DNA of 64,000 nt from Halichoerus grypus (lineage: Eukaryota; Chordata; Mammalia; Carnivora; Phocidae), in NCBI RefSeq assembly GCF_964656455.1, contig NC_135717.1:153687793-153751792 (forward strand), in the 5' to 3' direction. This document shows, in pieces, positions 56,222 through 64,000 of this stretch. The notes under the pieces are model-generated. The model did no database searches, was not told the origin of the DNA, and was given only the letters and a program-made list of their open reading frames with translations. Position 1 is the first letter of the stretch. Every line of letters starts with the position of its first letter. The position numbers and the translations under genes are program-made.

Positions 56222-56563
56222 GCTGAGCAAAATAAGTCAATCAGAGAAAGACAATTATCGTATGATCTCACCGACACATGGAATTTAAGAAATAAGGCAG
56301 AGGATCATAGGTGAAGAGAGGAAAAAATGAAACAAAACGAGAAGGAGACAAACCATAAGAGACTCTTAATCATAGGAAAGAAACTGAGGGTTGCTGGAGG
56401 GGAGGCGGGTGGGAGGGATGGGGTGGCTGGGTGATGGACACTGGAGAGGGTATGTGCTATGGTGAGAGCTATGAATTGTGTAAGACTGATGAATCACAGA
56501 CCTGTACCCCTGAAACAAATAATACATTATGTTAATTAATTGAATCTAAATTTAAAAAACTAA
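56222..56563 (+). mobile_element. Truncated L1 3' end upstream of NR2C1 exon 2
   Basis: It starts within the last codons of ORF2 and runs through the 3' UTR to an AATTTAAAAAA tail. It lies in NR2C1 intron 1. The target duplication is short and unsure. Confidence 0.75.
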
Positions 56564-57349
56564 ATTTGAAAGATATTCTTTTTTTAAAAGGAATCATTCG
56601 TTATTCTTAATGAAGACAATAAAATACTTCAAAATAGGCAAATGAGCATGAAACTATTTATCTTGTATTTATATGTATATGTATACATGTACACAGCTCA
56701 AGGACAGTGCTAATGTTGTAGGCCTCTGAACAAGCCTTATTTTCTCCCACACCAAAAATACTTCCTCTGAGATTCTTTTAAGTTATACCATACTTTCTAA
56801 CGACTTTATTACTGTCATTCATCAGCTTCTGCTCTAATACCATTGTTCATCGAAAATTTTGACACTGAGTGTTGTCCCTTTCCTGCCACCAACATGGATG
56901 ACTTCAGTGACCACTGACAATCCAAACTACCAACCAATCTAGTTCCAAATTTCTTGACTTAAGTACAATAATACTCACCTAATCGCAACTATAATACTTT
57001 GCTGCCAGATTAAATATGTATTTAATATTATTTCACCTCTTAATATTCTTCAAAGCCCTCCCTTTATCTATAGGATTTGAGGTGTCATTTGTTAAACCTT
57101 ATATTCTAGCCATACACACTATTTGTAATTCCTTGAATTTAGATGTTTCTCATGTCTTTGCTAATGGCTTCTCTTTCTACCATGACCAAGAAATCACTAG
57201 ATCAATGTTTGTTTTCTAAGACTAAATTTAACTCCAAAAATTAGGCAAAACAAGCATTCTTCACATATTGATGGAAGTCTGAATTGTTATAACCTTCTGG
57301 AAAAGTTAATTTGCCAATGTGTATCAAGAGGTTCACTGACCCAATGATT

Positions 57350-57660
57350 CATTCACTATTCTACTCAACAAATACTTGCCGAGTGCTTACTACAGGCCAG
57401 GCATTTTTCTAAGTGTTAGGGATACAGCAGATAGTACTAAAACAAACTTCCCCTTGTGAAGTTTCTATTTTGGTGAGGTTAAACAAACAACAAACAAATA
57501 AATACACGATACCAATAAATGGCAAAAAGTGGAATGGAGAGAAGTAGAGCAGGGACTAGTGACAAAATGCTTGGGGCAGGAAAGGAACTGCTTTTTTTTT
57601 TTTTTTAATTAAGAGGTCAGAGATGGCCTTTCTGAGGTAACATCTTAGCAAAGACAAAGA
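57350..57660 (+). repeat. L2 fragment
   Basis: ctacaggccaggcatttttc, ggggatacagcag-like text, gatggcctttctgaggtaac. Confidence 0.75.
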
Positions 57661-58079
57661 ACAAAGATTTGTACAAAAATTCTTTTCATTAAAATAACAT
57701 ATGAGGAAAATGTTTAATGACAAAGAGAAAATGCCAATGACAAACTAAATGCAAAGATCAAGGAACAAAATTTTATTTAACTGATTTTAACTATGCAAAA
57801 CACACAAGGACTAAAAATAAACATTCTCAAACGTTAAGTGACTTTTCTAGGTGAGAGTTATAAGCTACTTATTTTTTTCTTTCTGCTTTTTGAAAGGGTA
57901 TCTACAGTTGTAATGAGAAAGTAAGCATTCCCTCATCTTTAGCCTACTGTATCTTGTGCCCATTTATCCTCTAAAGCACCCTGTCCTTTGCGTAGATGAC
58001 CCATCTCTAATAGACTTCTAAGGAAAAGAACTGTAGTTTTCAACGAACCTCTAGTATTTAGCAGTGCCTAGTATTCACA

Positions 58080-58660
58080 TCTAACTTCATAAGTATTTAC
58101 TGGAACATATTTACCAGGCACTGTGAGACTTTGGGACTTGACAGTGAACAAGGCAGAAAAGATCTTTGCCCTACAGGGCTTATATTTTAGTGAGAAAACA
58201 GATTTTTAAAAATTACCATGTGCTAAATGCTATGAAGCATACTAGGAAGGAGTGATAAAAACAGAGAAACGGCAAAAGTTTACATAGGTGGTAGTGTCCT
58301 AGACCTCAAGTCAAACCCATTTTACTATTTATTAAATGACTACATGTCACTCACTGTGAGGCTCAGTTTCCTCACAAATGAAATGGATTCAATATAATCT
58401 ACTTCAAAAGGTTGTAAAAATTCAATGTCAGTGAAAATATCTATCCCAGTGGTTAAGTTTCTTTATAGGTAAGAGGTATTTCCTGCAAGCTGAATGAACA
58501 GTGTTCAATAAATGAACAAAAGGAGCTCAGAACCACCACACTAGAGAGGGAAGCTCTGGAAAAACCTTATAGAAGAGACATCTGAGTTAGGCACTGAAGG
58601 TTAAGTATTTTCACCAGCCTGAGGAACAATGCAAAAAGCATGAGGATGCTGTCTTTACTG
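58080..58660 (+). repeat. L2 fragments with a MIR (about 58300-58440)
   Basis: gggcttatattttagtgaga for L2; ctcagtttcctcacaaatga for MIR. Confidence 0.55.
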
Positions 58661-60530
58661 CTCTAGAGCTAATTAACATACAGAAAACAAACAGTCCTGC
58701 ATTTTTGGCCCTGAGTTTCTCCAATTTACCAAGATCTCATTTCTACTTATTTCCACAGAAAAGCAAGAGTATAAATGGTGCTATCCTTTTTCCATTCAGA
58801 TTCAAAGTTTTAAGTCTGTGCTCTTTGACAACAGAAACAGTTCGTTTTTCCCCCACCAGCCCCTCTACCATCAACTGAATGTAGGCTGCTATTATCCAAA
58901 ACAGTATTTTGCAAACTTTGTGTTGTGAGCCACTTATGGATGGGGAAATTAATTTAGTAGGTCAGATTTTCTTTAAAAGGAAAATGGAAAAGAGTGTATC
59001 AGGTATAGTGAGGGTAAGAATAGTCTCATTAAGACTTTATTTCAGTTTAATCCGTGTGAGTGTGCTGAGTCATGATGCAAAATGTATTTCCTTCTGGGGG
59101 ATACAAAGTTTGAAAATATGATATAAATATGACATAAAACAATGATTCTATTTTTTCCAGTAGAGTGGGTCAAATATCTCTTTGAAAACTGATGGAAGTT
59201 AAGGTTTCTCTCACTAGAAAACACAAGTTCACATTCACTCACACTACAAATGACAGTATATGCTGAATTTCAAGGGGTTCATAAAGCCTCTCGTAGCCTT
59301 GAAGGCCTTCCAGTTAACTCTTCAGGTAAAATTTCAGCTACTGTTGAGTTTCCGGAACATATATTTAATATATACGACTTTGTGGACATGAAAAGCCCCT
59401 ATTAGGCAAGAACCATCTTTGTGTATATTGAAGTGCCAAGAAGGCAAAACCATTAGTGTTCAGCATCCTTGACAAGCAACACTTACAGAACTGAAACATC
59501 CTTATTCTCCTGCTTCAGAACCATCAATGCCTTTTTAATGGCCAAAGGATAAAGTTTCAGTCCTTCTCCTTCTATTTTTTCAGTATTTATTAAGCATCTG
59601 ATACATGCCTGCCACTGTGGACACAGAGTTTCTTTATAGTCTGACTTCCTCATCTTCCCATTTTACCTCTTATCGCTCCCTAGAGGGGCCTCTCTTTGGG
59701 TCAAACTGGGATGTTCTTTATGCCTCAATGTACCATTCTAAGCTCCTCTTCCCTCCCTTAAATTCCACCTGACCTTTAACACTCAGTTCAAATTTTTAAA
59801 AAATCCAATCCTTTGAGATGGGTCCAGCATTTACTGTGTATACTAAAGCAACTGACTAGAATTCACTGAGACTTTTGTTAACTTCTAGTATCATACGTAG
59901 AATTTCCCCCAGGGCTTTCATAAAAGATTTTAAGAAGTTGCAGAGAGTCCTATGAATCAAAAAAAGGTAACTATATTTATACCATTAATTATTTATGCTG
60001 TTTCTTTTGTCTTTTCTATTCCCCCAGGGCAGGAATTACAGGCTTTGTGTGGCAGAAACACAAACAGAACATATCTTAGGAATGTCTGATGCCTTTGATT
60101 TGCGTCTCCCTCAAAACTCTTCCTAAAAGACTGAAATGCCTCTACAAATAATGAAATTTGTTACATTTATATGTGATCCACTTTTTTTTAAAAAATATAT
60201 ACAAGAACAGAAACATCCCTCTTCTGGATCTACCAACTGGACATAAAAAGCAAAATTTCAAAACAATCACCGTGTGCCAAGCAACCACACAACATTGTTC
60301 AAGAACGTCCAAATCGAAGGCCTTTTTACAACATCCAGAAGAACAAAAACCCGAAAGGCCTTAATTTCCAGTCTTTTTGCTTCTCCTTTCCAGTTATTTG
60401 TTTAAACTGGCCGACCTACTTAGTGAAGGTTATGAGACAACTTGGCAACATTTGTAACTCATAAAATGATTATCTGCAGGAGTTGCAGGCAGAATTCCTT
60501 AACAAAAGAACTCCTGGAAGTTTAGATATG
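58660..60530. other. NR2C1 intron 1 adjoining the CpG island
   Basis: Repeat-poor, AT-rich, no exon recognised. Confidence 0.45.
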
Positions 60531-60809
60531 CCCAGGGCAGTGAGGACCCCGGGCCGTTCCATTTTTCTCAAAAGATACGGGTCCAAAGGCAGCGGCTGCT
60601 CTCGCCCTATTTGTCGTGAAAGTCAAGGGCGTTGCTCCGTCCGTCCCGTTCAGGCACGAGAATTAGTAAGCGGCCTCAGGAAGGGACGGAGGCCTCGGCT
60701 CGCCGACGCTCGAGCCCACGGTGCGCCCCGGAGCCCGGCCGCTGCGCGCGGCTCTCCGAGGCGGGGAAAACGGCGGCGGCGGCGGCGCCGAGACGGAAGC
60801 TTTTCCTGT

Positions 60810-60822
60810 AGGTGAAAGGTCA
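60810..60822 (+). promoter_or_regulatory. DR1 nuclear-receptor element in the NR2C1 CpG island
   Basis: AGGTGA-A-AGGTCA is a direct repeat of the hexamer with 1-base spacing and one deviation from AGGTCA. DR1 is a high-affinity site type for TR2/TR4 and also for HNF4, COUP-TF and RXR/PPAR. It lies about 355 bp inside intron 1 of NR2C1 by the present gene model. Confidence 0.6.
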
Positions 60823-61176
60823 GAGGCGCCGCAGGAGGCGCCGGGGGAGAGGCTGCTGCGCGCGCGGTGCAGCTCGCGGACTTGCCTCCCGCGCCCCGGA
60901 CCCGCTCCGCACCCCGCGCCGCGGCCCCGGCCACTGCCTCAGCCACTCTGGGAGCCCCGCACGTTCGGTCCCGCCACTCCGGCCACTCTGCGCGTTCCCA
61001 ACCCAACCCGAGCAGCCTGCCGCCGCGCTGCCATACGCGCCGGCCGTACCGGCCGCAGCCCGGAGACTGTTGGGGGACCTGGGGGTGCGTCCGTTGGCAG
61101 TTGGGAGGAAGGGACACCCCGCCCCCCGCTCCAGGCGCGGCCACGGCTGCTTTTCTCCCTACTCGGCACTTCTTAC

Positions 61177-61290
61177 CGGCGCTTCTCCGACGAGCTACGT
61201 CCCGCGCCGGGCGTAGATCGGACAGTCCCGCTCTGGCGGCTGCTTGGGGTTCCGGGAAGAGACAGGTTGGAGAAAAGCTCAAGAGGGTAG
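61177..61290 (-). other. NR2C1: NR2C1 exon 1, non-coding (5' UTR); upper limit approximate
   Basis: A strong minus-strand donor (GCCG|GTAAGAAG, GT at 61176-61175) lies in the CpG island about 10 kb upstream of the first coding exon. This is the expected place for a separate untranslated first exon. The lower end follows from that donor. The upper end, the transcription start, is not visible and is put near 61290 only because the GC-rich core falls off there. Other donors in the island are weaker, so this is the best candidate, not a proof. Confidence 0.55.
61250..61287 (+). repeat. Source copy of a short dispersed duplication (NR2C1 promoter)
   Basis: A stretch from TTCCGGGAAGAGACAGG through AAGCTCAAG in the CpG island recurs at 62778. 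It overlaps the assumed 5' end of NR2C1 exon 1. Confidence 0.8.
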
Positions 61291-61390
61291 GGTAAAGAAA
61301 AGTGGGGGCAGGGAGCTTTCTGGATTTGTGTATTTGGGGGGGTCAGAGTTCGTGACCCCTCCCTCGGCTCTGCGGTACGTGCTCCCATCC

Positions 61391-61401
61391 GCGCCTGCGC
61401 A
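61391..61401. promoter_or_regulatory. NRF1-like site upstream of NR2C1
   Basis: GCGCCTGCGCA is the reverse complement of the common NRF1 form TGCGCAGGCGC. It lies about 100 bp upstream of the assumed transcription start. Confidence 0.5.
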
Positions 61402-61430
61402 TTACTGGTGGAGAAGCGGTGAGGAGGTCG

Positions 61431-61436
61431 TGACGT
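61431..61436 (+). promoter_or_regulatory. CRE half-site upstream of NR2C1
   Basis: TGACGT within GTGACGTTCC is a CREB/ATF-type half-site near the CpG-island edge. Confidence 0.3.
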
Positions 61437-61559
61437 TCCCTGGGTGGAGGGATGAGAAAACCGAGCCTCTGAAAGGCCGCTGCCCCCCATCGGCTGGGAG
61501 GGAAACTGCCCCGCCAGAGCTGCCCTATCAAGGACTTTCGGAAGCCGCGTGCGCTTAGC

Positions 61560-62349
61560 ATCCCTTTTGCCAAAGGTGGTTGGTCGTTAAAGGAAGTTTT
61601 GAGACGTTTCAAATTCGAGTAATACTAGATAACCTCATCAGTTTGGGGCAGTTTGGTTTCTAACTTGTGGAAAATTGGGCTCAGTTTTAGGATATCTCTT
61701 ACCTTAAAGTTTATTAGGAGTTAACAAGTCTGGGTAGATCCCAATAAAATATTTAAAATTCCCTTAAATAAAACAAGCTAGGGCAGAATCCTCCAGTCAG
61801 GCAAAGATTTACTTATCAGCTCTTGTGGGTAAATACCTATAATGGCTAAATGGAGCAAGAATTATTATCACTTAGAATATAAACTTCTGAAGTCTGGCTT
61901 TTTTGTCCAGTGGTGTATTCCCAAGCATACGGGACAATGCCTAGTGGTCAATAAAGATTCATGAAAAGAAGAGGCATTGACAGAACATTATGAGAGTGAC
62001 CACCTGCGGCACAGAGGTGTGGCAGGAAGAGCTGTGTGCAAAGCACTGTGTGGTTTGGACTTTAAGAGAAGAGGTCCTTGAAATTTCTTTAGTATTGATC
62101 AGCACTAGAAAAGCAGTTCCAGATTCAGGCCAGAAACCCAAGTCAGGAAAAACAAAGGTGCACTGGGAAGGAGAACATCTCCTCTGTCCTTTCCCTCTGG
62201 AAGTAGGCATCAGGACACAGAAAAATGGCATGCAACAATCTCTAAGAAGGGGAATATGCTTTATGCCTCATTCTCTGAAAACCCCTCTTTGTGGTTCGTC
62301 TTTAACTATGTGACTCTAGAAAAATATATGGCTTAAAGACATCATCACA
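61560..62349. other. Upstream of NR2C1, intergenic
   Basis: No gene seen; 61890-61970 has a faint L2/MIR-tail look (caatgcctagtggtcaataa). Confidence 0.45.
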
Positions 62350-62777
62350 CCAAAAGTAGATACAGTAAATTTATTTTGTATAAATATAATACATATGGAC
62401 ATTATTTACAATACTAGTATTTTATTTATAAAGGATCTATATCTATATGGACAATAAGATACAAACTATTATCACTTTAAGTAAAAAGTGTTTCTAGAAA
62501 TTCATGTCACTTAAAAAAAACAATATAGTATTTCAAGATTGGTTCTTAACATGCTATGACCAACTCATATTAAAGAGAGTTGCCCCCTTTCATCTCCCCC
62601 CACCAAGGGAATTTGATATTGAGGCTTTTTAAAAAATTTCTACTACCTTTATCTTAAAAAAAAAAAATTAAATCCTATTAGAAATTATCTCTTTTCTTAG
62701 AAGGGAAAGTCATAGATAAGATTTTCCTTTAGAGAATATTAAATGTGGCATAGGCTCCAGAATATTTGTATATGGAA

Positions 62778-62832
62778 TTCCGGGAAGAGACAGGTCGGAG
62801 AAAGCTCAAGGGGAGCTTAAAAAAAAAAAAAT
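62778..62832 (+). repeat. Second copy of the NR2C1 promoter segment, followed by poly(A)
   Basis: About 33 of 35 bases match 61250-61284 (one substitution, one deletion). Then comes GGGAGCTT, which also occurs 27 bases further on in the source, then 13 A. No target-site duplication was seen. Confidence 0.75.
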
Positions 62833-62859
62833 CAGAAAGGATCCATTTGGAGTAATTTA

Positions 62860-63600
62860 ATTCACCAAATACTGGGTGTCCATAGCATGCAAGGTACTCT
62901 GCCAGATGCTGAGGAGTCTCAGATGCTCAAGGACAGAATGTGATGGGCACCGTATGAAAGTGTGTTTCCTAGCTAAAGGCTATGGAGACCTAGAGCAAGG
63001 AGAGACTAAATCCGGTCTGGAGGAATAAGGGAGGAAGAATAGGAGAGAAGGACTAGGAGCAACTATCACAGAAAGAAAAGTCTTGGGTACACAGGCAGAA
63101 ATGGGTTGGAAAGAGGGTGAGAACAAAGAAGAAAGGTTGGGGTGGGGTTAGCTGGAGAGTGTGACGACTGAGGAAGAGTGTTCCATGCCGAGCCCTGGGA
63201 AGCCAATGGCGGTTGCAAAGAGCAGGGATGAAGCTAGGTTAGAGCTATGCTTTGCAGACAGCTCTGGCGGTGTTCAAAATGAGACCACGCAAAGGCGGCA
63301 CTGGAATTAGAAGAAAAGTTATTCTAATCATTGGGAAGAGGTAACAAGGACTTGAGCCAGGGTCTGTGCAGTAACGGGAATGAAGATGGACTGGGTACAA
63401 GAGCAATAGCAGAGGGTCTTGTTGAGACTTGGAGGCAGATTCTGGAGCCTAGATTGGTGTTTTTCCATTACAGAAGAAAATAAACAGATCTGAAGGAACA
63501 GAAAGTGAAGTCATATAAAGTTTAAAATGCTTAAGAAGGACTCATGTAGATGTCCAACAGGTAGTTGCAAATACGGCCTTGCAGGATGGTGGAAAGAGTA
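62860..63600 (+). repeat. L2-like sequence
   Basis: Text such as gcaaggtactctgccagatg and aagccaatggcggttgcaaa fits a diverged L2. Confidence 0.45.
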
Positions 63601-64000
63601 GGTCTAAGGTCTGAGTTATAATGAGGGCATGTGGGGGGCTGAGTTTGAGTTGCAGACGACAAGACTCCTGTCCTCACCTTCTATGCATTTCAACAACTAT
63701 TTTCTCTTAAAAGACACAGGATAGGTATTTTGTGAGAAACATACAGTATTTGCCTTCAAGGCATGTACGGTATAAGAAATAGGATTTATCTCTCTGAAAA
63801 TCCTAGTGACTACATTTGACTATAGTGGTTCCCAAATTTCAAAAATGGGAGTACAAATCGATGCATACTCCAAGACAGATCAACATATGCTGTGATAACA
63901 TTTACATTTTAACTGAATTACTAAATAGAAGGCTTTCCCTATTTCTGGACATATCCTACCAACATCTAGTTAACAAAACTACACTTTAAAGTTATCTTCT

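Larger units (their letters stand above)
60540..61560. promoter_or_regulatory. NR2C1: CpG island, NR2C1 promoter region
   Basis: About 1 kb of very GC-rich, CpG-dense DNA, including a CGG repeat near 60770-60788, stands out from the AT-rich flanks. It holds the candidate exon 1 and donor at 61177. It has no TATA box in a convincing place, as is usual for housekeeping-type promoters. Long open frames on both strands here are a by-product of GC content. Confidence 0.85.
62350..64000 (-). other. FGD6: Possible FGD6 3' UTR end (tentative)
   Basis: In mammals FGD6 lies upstream of NR2C1 on the same strand, so its 3' end should come next to the right. A minus-strand AATAAA at 62375-62370 follows several hundred bases of AT-rich, UTR-like sequence. 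No FGD6 coding sequence is visible up to 64000, and the upper half contains old L2-like sequence. The true end may lie outside the window. Confidence 0.35.

Noticed and set aside
61060..61085. Alternative NR2C1 exon 1 donor (CAG|GTCCCC near 61077).
   Set aside because: Poor donor consensus compared with GTAAGAAG at 61176.
60483..61558. Several long overlapping open frames on both strands (up to about 210 codons).
   Set aside because: They coincide with the CpG island, where stop codons are rare. Their products are low-complexity Arg/Ala/Pro/Gly, and they match no protein I recognise.
1..64000. CRISPR arrays, operons, prophage or other prokaryotic systems.
   Set aside because: The regular repeats here are dispersed SINEs, and gene structure, splice sites and repeats are all mammalian.

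Overview
The window is nuclear DNA from a carnivoran mammal. About forty tRNA-Lys-derived SINEC (CAN-SINE) copies lie on both strands, together with carnivore-type L1 3' ends. The SINEC body (heads of the type gggcgcctgggtggctcag, a tcgagcccc(a/g)catcgggctcc core, an AAATAAA/AATCTT tail) resembles the arctoid (bear, pinniped, musteloid) form more than the dog or cat forms. The species cannot be fixed from the sequence alone. Coding exons are short and separated by long AT-rich introns.

Layout. All recognised genes are on the minus strand. (1) 1-3420: the 5' end of NDUFA12 (mitochondrial complex I accessory subunit). Exons 1 and 2 are present under a small CpG-rich promoter with two NRF1-like sites; the later exons lie beyond the left edge. 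(2) 3420-15300: intergenic DNA made almost wholly of nested repeats: SINECs, antisense L1, a Tigger-like DNA transposon, a MaLR LTR split by another LTR, and an L1 inside an L1. (3) About 15300-61290: the complete NR2C1 gene (orphan nuclear receptor TR2). One non-coding first exon sits in a CpG island and 13 coding exons run from 51107 down to 17052. All splice phases agree and give a 605-residue protein with an intact two-zinc-finger DNA-binding domain. (4) 61300-64000: NR2C1 upstream DNA. A possible FGD6 3' UTR end on the minus strand is suggested by a poly(A) signal near 62370 and by the gene order NDUFA12-NR2C1-FGD6 known in mammals.

Most notable observations. A 39-base piece of 5S rRNA (nucleotides 1-39, one mismatch) is embedded in a SINEC in NR2C1 intron 10, flanked by a perfect 15-bp direct repeat. 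A DR1 element, the preferred type of TR2/TR4 site, lies in NR2C1's own CpG island. About 35-40 bp of the NR2C1 promoter region is duplicated 1.5 kb away and followed by a poly(A) run. A 14-bp perfect hairpin lies just downstream of the exon 7 5' splice site. An L1 with a twin-priming inversion sits inside an older L1. No bacterial-type system, CRISPR array or intact mobile-element gene is present.
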